Source of the DNA: Streptomyces sp. PsTaAH-137
GTDB lineage: Bacteria; Actinomycetota; Actinomycetes; Streptomycetales; Streptomycetaceae
Direction: 5' to 3'
Assembly (NCBI RefSeq): GCF_003259365.1
Contig: NZ_QLLY01000020.1
Coordinates: 62,001 to 126,000, forward strand
DNA: 64,000 bases
The translations under genes were made by a program, and so were the position numbers. This document shows, piece after piece, positions 46,894 to 54,447 of this stretch (its first letter is position 1; each line of letters opens with the position of its first letter). The notes under the pieces are model-generated. The model worked only from the letters and a program-made list of their open reading frames with translations. It ran no database searches and was not told where the DNA came from.

Positions 46894-47052
46894 TCCTGTG
46901 CGGCCCCAGGTGCCACCATCGACCCCGGGCCGCATCACCTTCCGCACTCGTCCGGCAGGCACGTTTCGAGCACACCCCTCCGCGCGCGATAATCGAACGC
47001 GGGGCCGCGACGCACGCGAAAGCTCGGACGTCCTAGTACAAGGAGTGCAGAC

Positions 47053-47082
47053 GTGAGCGCGGTCCGTCACAACCAACGGTGA
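47053..47082 (+). CDS. Putative nine-residue uORF before ilvE (MSAVRHNQR)
   Basis: GTG AGC ... CGG TGA encodes nine residues with AAGGAG at a good distance upstream. Its TGA runs into GAAGGA, which is also the ribosome binding site of ilvE 14 nt later. The position suggests translational coupling or leader control of ilvE. It has only one branched-chain residue, so it is not a classical ilv attenuator peptide. No terminator hairpin is evident between it and ilvE. Confidence 0.4.
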   Translation: MSAVRHNQR

Positions 47083-47095
47083 AGGACACGCAACC

Positions 47096-48184
47096 ATGAC
47101 GACGCCCACGATCGAGCTCAAGCCCTCTTCGACCCCGCTGTCCGCCGCGGAGCGCGAGGCGATCCTGGAGAGCCCCGGATTCGGCCGCCACTTCACCGAC
47201 CACATGGTGACGATCCGGTGGACCGAGGGCCGCGGCTGGCACGACGGACAGCTCGTGCCGTACGGCCCGCTCTCCCTCGACCCGGCGACGAACGTCCTGC
47301 ACTACGCGCAGGAGATCTTCGAGGGCCTCAAGGCCTACCGCCAGCCCGACGGCTCCGTCGCCACCTTCCGCCCCGACATGAACGCCAAGCGCTTCCAGCA
47401 CTCCGCCTGGCGCCTGGGCATGCCCGAGCTGCCCGTCGAGACCTTCGTCGAGGCCTGTGACCTGCTCGTCCAGCAGGACAAGGACTGGGTCCCGGCGCAC
47501 GGCGGCGAGGAGTCCCTCTACCTGCGCCCGTTCATGATCGCGACCGAGGTCGGCCTCGGGGTGAAGCCGGCGTCCGAGTACCTCTTCATCGTCATCGCCT
47601 CGCCGGCCGGCGCGTACTTCTCCGGCGGCGTGAAGCCCGTCTCCATCTGGCTCTCCGAGGACCGCGTGCGCGCCGTCCCCGGCGGCGTCGGCGACGCCAA
47701 GACCGGCGGCAACTACGCCGCGTCCCTGCTCGCCCAGGCCGAGGCCGCCGCCAAGGGCTGCGACCAGGTCGCCTACCTCGACGCCGTCGAGCACAAGTGG
47801 GTCGAGGAACTGGGCGGCATGAACCTGTACTTCGTGTACGGCGACCGGATCGTCACGCCGACCCTCACCGGCTCCCTCCTCGCGGGCGTCACCCGCGACT
47901 CGCTCCTCCAGGTCGCCCGCGACCTCGGCTACTCGGCGCACGAGGACCGCGTCTCCATCGAGCAGTGGCAGGCCGACGCCGCGTCCGGCGAGCTGACCGA
48001 GGTCTTCGCCTGCGGCACCGCGGCCGTCATCACGCCCGTCGGCACCGTCAAGCGCGCCAGCGGCGAGTGGCAGCAGTCCGGCGGCGAGGCCGGCGAGGTC
48101 ACCATGAAGCTGCGCGACGCGCTCCTGGACATCCAGCGCGGCAAGAAGCAGGACGAGCACGGCTGGATGCACCGGCTGGGCTGA
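47096..48184 (+). CDS. ilvE: Branched-chain amino acid aminotransferase
   Basis: A 362-residue fold-type IV PLP enzyme that interconverts Val, Leu and Ile with their 2-oxo acids. The PLP lysine lies in GDAKTGGNYAASLLAQ near residue 202, and EHKWVEELGGMNLYFVYGD is the conserved segment for PLP and substrate contacts. The length is typical of the large BCAT group found in actinobacteria. GAAGGACACGCAACC precedes the ATG. Upstream, GATAAT (46988-46993) may be a -10 element with a roughly 100-nt leader carrying the uORF. A strong hairpin follows the gene. Confidence 0.96.
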   Translation: MTTPTIELKPSSTPLSAAEREAILESPGFGRHFTDHMVTIRWTEGRGWHDGQLVPYGPLSLDPATNVLHYAQEIFEGLKAYRQPDGSVATFRPDMNAKRFQHSAWRLGMPELPVETFVEACDLLVQQDKDWVPAHGGEESLYLRPFMIATEVGLGVKPASEYLFIVIASPAGAYFSGGVKPVSIWLSEDRVRAVPGGVGDAKTGGNYAASLLAQAEAAAKGCDQVAYLDAVEHKWVEELGGMNLYFVYGDRIVTPTLTGSLLAGVTRDSLLQVARDLGYSAHEDRVSIEQWQADAASGELTEVFACGTAAVITPVGTVKRASGEWQQSGGEAGEVTMKLRDALLDIQRGKKQDEHGWMHRLG

Positions 48185-48191
48185 GCACCCG

Positions 48192-48240
48192 ACGGCGAAG
48201 GGCCCCGCACCGCGCACCGCGGTACGGGGCCCTTCGCCGT
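48192..48240. terminator. Terminator between ilvE and the convergent monooxygenase
   Basis: ACGGCGAAGGGCCCCG (48192-48207) pairs perfectly with 48225-48240 around a GC-rich loop. It lies 7 nt after ilvE and 2 nt from the end of the convergent gene, so it can serve both. Confidence 0.78.
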
Positions 48241-48242
48241 TC

Positions 48243-49424
48243 TCACGCCCCCTCGGGCCCGACCCCCGCGAACAGGTCGAGCAGCCGCGCCTGAGCGTCG
48301 GGGCCGAACATCATCGTGAGGTTCGCCGCCGACTCGGCCGCCATCTCGGCGCTGCGCGGGAAGAGTTCCTTCTCGTACGCGGCCAGCGCGGCCTCCGTGT
48401 CGTCCGGGTGCCCGGCGATCGCGCGGGCCAGCTCGGCGCCGTCGAACATGGCGAGGTTCGCGCCCTCGCCCGCGAACGGCGACATCAGGTGCGCGGCGTC
48501 GCCGAGCAGCGTGACGCCGGGCACCCGCTCCCAGGTGAGACCGGAGGGCAGAGCGTGGATCGGGCGCGGCACCAGAGCGCCGTCGGCCTCCGCGATCAGG
48601 GCGCGCAGCCGGTCGTCCCAGCCCTCGAACCGCGCGAGCACCGCGGTGCGCGCGGCCTCGGTGTCCGTGAAGTCGATCGAGCCGAGCCAGTCCTCGGGTG
48701 CCTTCACCGCGACGTAGGTGTGCACGCGGCCGTCGCTCTCGCGGTGGGTGAGCAGCGCCCGCTCGTCGCCGAGGGCGAAGGCGCTGCCGCCGCCGTTGAA
48801 CGCGGCGATCTCCGCGTGCCGCGCGTTGCCCGGCAGGATGTCGGCCTCCACGAAGGAGATGCCGGTGTACGCGGGCCCGGCCCCGGTCAGCAGCGGGCGG
48901 ATCCGGGACCAGGCGCCGTCGGCGCCGATCAGCAGGTCCGTGGTGAAGCGGCGGCCGTCGGCGAGGGTGACCAGGTGGCGGCCCGGGACGTCGGCGGGCT
49001 CGGCGCCGGTGACCTTCGCGCCCCACCGGATGGTGCCGTCGGGCAGGGAGGCCAGCAGGAGGCGGCGCAGGTCGGCGCGGTTGACCTCGGGGCGGCCGCC
49101 GTCGCCGGTGTCCGGCTCGTGGCTGACCAGGGTGCCGTCCGGGGCGATGACCCGGGTCTCCTCGCCGCCGGACAGCACGATCGCCCGGAAGTCGTCGTAC
49201 AGGCCGGCCGCGCGCAGCGCCTCCTGCGCGGTCTCCTCGTGCAGGTCGAGCATGCCGCCCTGGGTGCGGGCGTCGGCCGAGGCGTCCAGGTCGAGAACCG
49301 TGCAGGCGATGCCGTTCACGTGCAGGACGCGGGCGAGCACGAGGCCGCCGAGTCCCGCGCCGACGACGGCGACCGGGAGGTGCGGGGTGTGCGGGGTCTG
49401 CGGGGTGGGGGTCGTGGCGTTCAT
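48243..49424 (-). CDS. TetX-like FAD-dependent monooxygenase
   Basis: A 393-residue class A flavoprotein monooxygenase. The FAD motif VVGAGLGGLVLARVL is near residue 20, VNRADLRRLLLASLP near 120, and LLGDAAHLMSPFAGEGANLAMFDGAELARAI near 290, a C-terminal motif especially close to that of TetX. Relatives hydroxylate aromatics, and TetX inactivates tetracyclines; substrate here is unknown. The ATG at 49424 has GGGAGG upstream. The gene lies downstream of a TetR on the same strand, with a double palindromic operator between them, so the inducer may be its substrate. Confidence 0.9.
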   Translation of the reverse strand: MNATTPTPQTPHTPHLPVAVVGAGLGGLVLARVLHVNGIACTVLDLDASADARTQGGMLDLHEETAQEALRAAGLYDDFRAIVLSGGEETRVIAPDGTLVSHEPDTGDGGRPEVNRADLRRLLLASLPDGTIRWGAKVTGAEPADVPGRHLVTLADGRRFTTDLLIGADGAWSRIRPLLTGAGPAYTGISFVEADILPGNARHAEIAAFNGGGSAFALGDERALLTHRESDGRVHTYVAVKAPEDWLGSIDFTDTEAARTAVLARFEGWDDRLRALIAEADGALVPRPIHALPSGLTWERVPGVTLLGDAAHLMSPFAGEGANLAMFDGAELARAIAGHPDDTEAALAAYEKELFPRSAEMAAESAANLTMMFGPDAQARLLDLFAGVGPEGA

Positions 49425-49487
49425 GGTGGCCTCCCTGGGTGCCGCGAGGGGTGTTCGGTGCTGGTGCGGTGCTTCCCCTCCACGGTA

Positions 49488-49517
49488 ACGAACATGTTCG
49501 TAACGAACAAGTTCGTT
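49488..49517. promoter_or_regulatory. Double TetR operator upstream of the monooxygenase
   Basis: ACGAACATGTTCGT (49488-49501) is a perfect 14-bp palindrome. AACGAACAAGTTCGTT (49502-49517) directly follows it with the same arms, centres 15 bp apart. The pair sits between the TetR gene end (49556) and the monooxygenase start (49424), where the monooxygenase promoter must be. The sequence is a textbook site for cooperative TetR dimers. Confidence 0.8.
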
Positions 49518-49555
49518 GATGGGTGTGCGGACCCGGAGAATCGGGTTCACGCAGG

Positions 49556-50257
49556 TCAGAGGGGTGGTTCGGGGGCCGCTTCGATGCCCGCGATCAGCGC
49601 GGCGATGCCCCAGTCCAGCCGCCCCGGGGCGCCCGCGACGAGCACCCCGGCCAGCCGGACGATCTCCGGATGCCGGGCGGGCGACGCCTCGGCGATCGCG
49701 GTGAACGTGGCGTCCATCGCGTCCGTGCCGTCGTCACCCGCGTGCTCGGCGGCCGTCGCCGTCGCGTACTGAAGGAGCAGATCCACGCCCCAGGCCGCGC
49801 GGGCGTCCGGCACCCCGCCCTCGCGCAGCAGGACGAGCACGGCCTCCACCAGGTCCAGATAGTGCTCGCCCGAGGGGTGCACGGTCAGCGCGGAGCGGGC
49901 CAGCGACGGATGGCGGAACAGCATGTCGCGGTACGAGACGAGCAGCCGGGTCAGCCGCGCGCGCCAGTCGCCGTCCGTGTCCCGGGCCGGGCCGAGATCC
50001 ACCTCGGCGAGCAGCGCGTCGAGCACGGCGGCGTGCAGCTCGTCGGTGTTGCGGACGTAGACGTACAGCGAGGCGGGGCCGGTGTCGAGCTCGGCGGCCA
50101 GGCGCCGCATCGTCACCTTGCCGAGCCCCTCGGCGCGCAGGACGCGTACGGCGGCGGCGACGATGCCGCTCCGGCTCAGGGCGGGCTTGGCGGGCCGCTC
50201 GCGGCGGCTGCGCGGGGTGCTGGTCCGGTCGGTCCCGGTCCGGTCGCTGCTGGTCAC
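49556..50257 (-). CDS. TetR-family repressor (TetR_C domain type)
   Basis: A 233-residue TetR protein. An Arg-rich 25-residue leader precedes the helix-turn-helix near residues 45-68 (VTMRRLAAELDTGPASLYVYVRNTDEL). The long C-terminal ligand domain resembles the TetR_C_1 group that includes tetracycline-responsive repressors. It sits just upstream of the TetX-like gene on the same strand, with two palindromes between the genes, so it probably represses that enzyme. Its own start lies 144 bp from the divergent urease-like operon, which it might also affect. Confidence 0.88.
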   Translation of the reverse strand: MTSSDRTGTDRTSTPRSRRERPAKPALSRSGIVAAAVRVLRAEGLGKVTMRRLAAELDTGPASLYVYVRNTDELHAAVLDALLAEVDLGPARDTDGDWRARLTRLLVSYRDMLFRHPSLARSALTVHPSGEHYLDLVEAVLVLLREGGVPDARAAWGVDLLLQYATATAAEHAGDDGTDAMDATFTAIAEASPARHPEIVRLAGVLVAGAPGRLDWGIAALIAGIEAAPEPPL

Positions 50258-50400
50258 GGGGCCACGGTAGCCGCCCTGCCGGAGGCCCCGCCGTTTAGAC
50301 CGCTGCTCAATCGCGTAATAGCCCAGCTCGTCGCAGGTGTCTTCCCCTCCACCCGGACAGCATTTAGAGTGGCATTCAAATCTTGAGGAGGTACGACGGC

Positions 50401-51099
50401 GTGCGACTCACCCCCACCGAGCGCGACCGGCTGCTGCTGTTCGGCGCCGCGGAGCTGGCCCGCTCCCGCAAGGCCCGCGGGCTGCGGCTCAATGTGCCCG
50501 AGGCGACCGCGCTGATCGCGGACACCGTCTGCGAGGCGGCCCGCGACGGGAAGCGGCTCGCCGAGGCGATCGAGGCGGCGCGGTCCGTGCTCGGTCCCGA
50601 CGACGTGCTGCCGGGCGTCGCCGACGTCGTCACCGAGGTGCACGTCGAGGCCGTCTTCGACGACGGCTCGCGGCTCGCGGTCGTGAGCGGCCCGATCGCG
50701 GGGGAAGGGCTCGGCGAGGCGGCCCCGGGCGCCCTGCTGCCCGGCCCCGACCACGCCGACCCGGAGCCCGAGCTGACGCTGACCGTCACCAACACGGCGT
50801 CCGTCCCGGTCTCGGTGACGTCCCACTTCCACTTCTTCGAGGCGAACCCGCGCCTGGACTTCCGCCGGGAGCGCGCCTACGGGATGCGGCTCGCGGTGCC
50901 CGCGGGCTCGTCCGTGCGGTTCGGGCCCGGCGAGTCCGCCGACGTGCCCCTCGTACCGATCGGCGGCCAGCGGATCGCCATCGGCTTCGCCGGTCTCGTG
51001 GACGGGCCGCTCGACGCGCCCGGCGCCCGCGAGGAGGCGCTGCGCCGCGCCGCCGCGTGCGGATATCTGGGAGTACCGACTGAGGAGGTCGACCGATGA
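50401..51099 (+). CDS. Fused UreA-UreB (gamma-beta) subunit of a urease-like enzyme
   Basis: A 232-residue fusion. Residues 1-100 match urease gamma (LTPTERDRLLLFGAAELARSRKARG, LNVPEATALIADTVCEAARDGK). Residues ~120-220 match urease beta (LTVTNTASVPVSVTSHFHFFEANP, RAYGMRLAVPAGSSVRFGPGE). Gamma and beta have structural roles around the alpha active site. Gamma-beta fusion also occurs in Helicobacter. The GTG has GAGGAGG upstream. Its stop overlaps the start of the alpha-like gene. It begins a four-gene operon with agmatine deiminase and a TetR, and no ureDEFG genes are present in the window. Confidence 0.9.
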   Translation: MRLTPTERDRLLLFGAAELARSRKARGLRLNVPEATALIADTVCEAARDGKRLAEAIEAARSVLGPDDVLPGVADVVTEVHVEAVFDDGSRLAVVSGPIAGEGLGEAAPGALLPGPDHADPEPELTLTVTNTASVPVSVTSHFHFFEANPRLDFRRERAYGMRLAVPAGSSVRFGPGESADVPLVPIGGQRIAIGFAGLVDGPLDAPGAREEALRRAAACGYLGVPTEEVDR

Positions 51100-52808
51100 G
51101 CCGCCCCGGAGGCCACCCCGCCGAAGCCCGCCGCCTGACCCCGTACGAGTACGCGGCCACGCACGGCCCGCGCGCCGGTGACCGGATCCGCCTCGGCGAC
51201 TCCGGGCTCACCGTCAAGGTCGAGTCGGACTCGCAGGCGTACGGCGACGAGTTCCTGGCCGGGTTCGGCAAGACCGCCCGCGACGGACTGCACCTGAAGG
51301 CCGCCGCGGTCCGCGAGACGTGTGACGTCGTCATCTCGAACGTCGTCGTGATCGACGCCGCGCTCGGCATCCGCAAGGTGTCGATCGGCATCCGCGAGGG
51401 CCGCATCCACGCCATCGGCCGGGCCGGCAACCCGGACACCCTCGACGGCGTGGACGTCGTCGTCGGCACCGGCACGTCGATCGTGTCGGGGGAGGGGCTC
51501 ATCGCCACCGCCGGCGCCGTCGACACCCACGTCCACCTGCTCTCCCCGCGGATCATGGAGGCATCCCTCGCCTCCGGCGTGACCACGATCATCGGGCAGG
51601 AGTTCGGCCCGGTCTGGGGCGTCGGCGTCAACTCGCCGTGGGCGCTCAAGCACGCCTTCTCCGCCTTCGACGCCTGGCCCGTCAACATCGGCTTCCTGGG
51701 CCGCGGCTCGTCCTCGCACGACGCGCCGCTGGTCGAGGCCCTCGCCGAGGGCGGCGCCTGCGGGTTCAAGGTGCACGAGGACATGGGCGCGCACACCCGC
51801 GCGCTGGACACCGCGCTGCGCGTCGCCGAGGAGCACGACGTCCAGGTCGCGCTGCACAGCGACGGCCTGAACGAATGCCTGTCGGTCGAGGACACCCTGA
51901 GGGTGCTGGAGGGCCGGACCATCCACGCCTTCCACATCGAGGGCTGCGGCGGCGGTCACGTACCGAACGTGCTGAAGATGGCGGGCGTCCCGAACGTCAT
52001 CGGTTCCTCCACCAACCCCACCCTGCCCTTCGGCCGGGACGCCGTCGCCGAGCACTACGGCATGATCGTCTCCGTCCACGACCTCAAGCCCGACCTGCCC
52101 GGCGACGCCGCCATGGCCCGCGACCGGATCCGCGCCGGGACGATGGGCGCCGAGGACGTGCTGCACGACCTGGGCGCCATCGGCATCACCTCGTCCGACG
52201 CGCAGGGCATGGGCCGCGCCGGGGAGACCGTCCGCCGCACGTTCGCGATGGCCGGGAAGATGAAGGGCGAGCTGGGCGACCCGGGCGTCGGCCACGACAA
52301 CGACCGCGTCCTGCGCTACATGGCGAAGCTGACCATCAACCCCGCCATCGCGCACGGCCTCGCGCACGAGATCGGTTCCATCGAGCCCGGCAAGATGGCC
52401 GACATCGTGCTGTGGCGCCCGGAGTTCTTCGGCGCGAAGCCGCAGCTGGTCCTGAAGTCCGGCTTCCCCGCGTACGGCGTCGTCGGCGACCCGAACGCGG
52501 CCACCGACACCTGCGAACCCCTCGTCCTGGGACCGCAGTTCGGCGCGCACGGCGCCACCGCCGCCGAGTTGTCGGTGGCCTTCGTGGCGCAGGCCGCCGT
52601 CGACGACGGGCACGACACGATGCCCACCCGCAGGCGCCGGGTCGCCGTGCGCGGCACCCGCGGCATCGGCCCGGCCGACCTGCGGTTCAACTCCCGCACC
52701 GGCGCGGTCGACGTGGACCAGCGCACCGGCCTCGTCACCCTCGACGGAGAACCGCTGCGCTCCGAGCCGGCCGACTCCGTCTCCCTCAACCGTCTCTACT
52801 TCCTCTGA
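51096..52808 (+). CDS. Divergent urease alpha-like (UreC-type) nickel hydrolase
   Basis: A 570-residue amidohydrolase. All metal ligands expected from UreC are visible: His145 and His147 (DTHVH), carbamylated Lys225 (GFKVHED), His254, His280 and Asp368 (SSDAQ). The catalytic His of the mobile flap is His328. However, the flap motif MVCHHLD reads IVSVHDL, so the usual flap Cys is Val327. The pocket Ala before MGR is Gly371, and the substrate loop before SPWALKHAF is shortened. These point to a changed substrate or kinetics. Annotated ureC elsewhere by similarity; the link to agmatine deiminase argues for a urea-derivative substrate. ATG overlaps the previous stop. Confidence 0.8.
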   Translation: MSRPGGHPAEARRLTPYEYAATHGPRAGDRIRLGDSGLTVKVESDSQAYGDEFLAGFGKTARDGLHLKAAAVRETCDVVISNVVVIDAALGIRKVSIGIREGRIHAIGRAGNPDTLDGVDVVVGTGTSIVSGEGLIATAGAVDTHVHLLSPRIMEASLASGVTTIIGQEFGPVWGVGVNSPWALKHAFSAFDAWPVNIGFLGRGSSSHDAPLVEALAEGGACGFKVHEDMGAHTRALDTALRVAEEHDVQVALHSDGLNECLSVEDTLRVLEGRTIHAFHIEGCGGGHVPNVLKMAGVPNVIGSSTNPTLPFGRDAVAEHYGMIVSVHDLKPDLPGDAAMARDRIRAGTMGAEDVLHDLGAIGITSSDAQGMGRAGETVRRTFAMAGKMKGELGDPGVGHDNDRVLRYMAKLTINPAIAHGLAHEIGSIEPGKMADIVLWRPEFFGAKPQLVLKSGFPAYGVVGDPNAATDTCEPLVLGPQFGAHGATAAELSVAFVAQAAVDDGHDTMPTRRRRVAVRGTRGIGPADLRFNSRTGAVDVDQRTGLVTLDGEPLRSEPADSVSLNRLYFL

Positions 52809-52818
52809 GGTTCCTGTC

Positions 52819-53844
52819 ATGACCTACGTGATGCCGCCCGAGTGGGCCCCGCACGAGCGCACCTGGATGGCGTGGCCGAGCCCCAACCCGACCTTCGCCG
52901 ACGACACCGAGCTGGCCGAGGCCCGTACCGCGTGGGCGGCCGTCGCCAACGCCGTGCGCGCCTACGAGCCGGTGACCATGGTCGTCGGACCGGGACAGCA
53001 CGACTCCGCCCGTGCACTCCTCGACCCGGCCGTCGAGCTGGTCGAGCGTGACCTGGACGACGCGTGGATGCGCGACATCGGTCCTACGTTCGTGAAGCAC
53101 GCGGAGTCCGGTGAACTGGCCGCCGTGGACTGGACGTTCAACGGCTGGGGCGCCCAGGACTGGGCCCGCTGGGAGCACGACTCCAAGGTCGCCCGGCATG
53201 TCGCCGACCTCACCGGCGTCCCCGTCCACTCCTCGGTCCTGGTCAACGAGGGCGGCGGCATCCACGTCGACGGTGAGGGCACCGTGCTCCTCACCGAGAC
53301 CGTCCAGCTCGACCCGGACCGCAACAACGGCTGGACCAGGGAGCGCGTCGAGGCCGAGATCCACGCCAGGATCGGCACGACCAAGGCGATCTGGCTGCCG
53401 CGCGGACTCACCGGCGACTACGGCCAGTTCGGCACGCGCGGCCACGTCGACATCGTCGCCGCCTTCGCCGCCCCGGGCGTCGTCCTCGTCCACTCCCAGC
53501 AGGACCCGGCCCACCCGGACTTCGAGGTGAGCCGCGAGATCATCGGCGTACTGTCCGGACAGACGGACGCGCAGGGCCGCCCGCTGCGGATCGTCGAGGT
53601 CCCGGCCCCCACCGTCCTCACCGACCCCGACGACGGCTCCTGGGTCGACTACTCGTACATCAACCACTACCTCTGCAACGACGGCGTGGTCCTGTGCGGC
53701 TTCGACGACCCGAACGACGAGAAGGCCGCCGCGATCTTCCGCGAGCTGTTCCCGTCCCGCGCCGTCACCCTCGTCGACGCCCGGACGGTTTTCGCGGCCG
53801 GCGGCGGCATCCACTGCATCACCCAGCAGCAGCCCGCGACATGA
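52819..53844 (+). CDS. aguA: Agmatine deiminase
   Basis: A 341-residue guanidino-group-modifying enzyme (pentein fold) that converts agmatine to N-carbamoylputrescine and ammonia. MPPEWAPHERTWMAWP opens the protein, DDAWMRDIGPTFV binds substrate, NEGGGIHVDGEGTVLLTE and GHVDI carry acidic/His catalytic residues, and the nucleophile is Cys333 in GGGIHCITQQ at the C-terminus. The gene lies 10 nt after the UreC-like gene and overlaps the TetR start by 4 nt, so all four genes form one operon. No aguB (carbamoylputrescine amidohydrolase) or aguA partner is nearby. Confidence 0.95.
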   Translation: MTYVMPPEWAPHERTWMAWPSPNPTFADDTELAEARTAWAAVANAVRAYEPVTMVVGPGQHDSARALLDPAVELVERDLDDAWMRDIGPTFVKHAESGELAAVDWTFNGWGAQDWARWEHDSKVARHVADLTGVPVHSSVLVNEGGGIHVDGEGTVLLTETVQLDPDRNNGWTRERVEAEIHARIGTTKAIWLPRGLTGDYGQFGTRGHVDIVAAFAAPGVVLVHSQQDPAHPDFEVSREIIGVLSGQTDAQGRPLRIVEVPAPTVLTDPDDGSWVDYSYINHYLCNDGVVLCGFDDPNDEKAAAIFRELFPSRAVTLVDARTVFAAGGGIHCITQQQPAT

Positions 53845-54446
53845 CACGCCGTCACACACCGGCACCGCCCCGCGAGGACGTGCTCGCCGCGACCATGGTG
53901 ATGATCGCCGAACACGGCCTGGAGAAGCTCACCATGGCCGCGCTCGGCCGTGAGGTCGGCATGAGCAGCGGGCATCTCGCGTACCACTTCGGGTCCAAGG
54001 ACGAGCTGCTGCTGCGCACCCTGGAGTGGAGCGAGGGACGGCTCGGCGCGGAGCGGCGGGAGCTGCTGGTGGGTGACGGCAGCGCCCGGGAGCGCGTCGA
54101 CGACTACGTCGACCTGTACGTGCCCGGCGGTTACCGCGACCCGCACTGGTCGCTGTGGCTTGAGGTGTGGAACCGCTCGAAGCGCGCCGCCGCCGACACC
54201 GCCGCCCGCGCCCGGCAGGCCGCCATCGAGGGCGCCTGGCACCGCGACCTGGTGGCGCTGCTCGCCGAGGGGATCTCCCGGGGCGAGTTCCGGGCCGTGG
54301 ACCCGGACCGGTTCGCGGCCCGGCTGCGGGCGCTGCTCGACGGGTTCTCGATCCAGGTCGTGGTCGGGCTTCGCGGCGCCGAACGCGCCGAAGTCCTCGC
54401 CCACGTACGGGAGTTCCTGGACGACGGGCTCGCGGTTCCGGGGTGA
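53841..54446 (+). CDS. TetR-family regulator of the urease-like/agmatine operon
   Basis: A 201-residue TetR protein with the helix-turn-helix near residues 27-52 (LTMAALGREVGMSSGHLAYHFGSKDELL), a BetI-like ligand domain and a Trp-rich DPHWSLWLEVWNRS motif that recurs in polyamine/choline-related TetR proteins. The ATG overlaps the aguA stop (ATGA). Being the last gene of the operon, it probably autoregulates it; an AT-rich imperfect repeat (ATTTAGA...TTCAAAT, about 50362-50381) before the first gene is a candidate operator. It ends one base from the convergent pxpC stop. Confidence 0.88.
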   Translation: MTRRHTPAPPREDVLAATMVMIAEHGLEKLTMAALGREVGMSSGHLAYHFGSKDELLLRTLEWSEGRLGAERRELLVGDGSARERVDDYVDLYVPGGYRDPHWSLWLEVWNRSKRAAADTAARARQAAIEGAWHRDLVALLAEGISRGEFRAVDPDRFAARLRALLDGFSIQVVVGLRGAERAEVLAHVREFLDDGLAVPG

Positions 54447-54447
54447 A

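Noticed and set aside
48243..50257. Part of a secondary-metabolite gene cluster
   Set aside because: Apart from the TetX-like enzyme and its repressor there are no synthase or tailoring genes; neighbours are leuB, ilvE and the urease-like operon.
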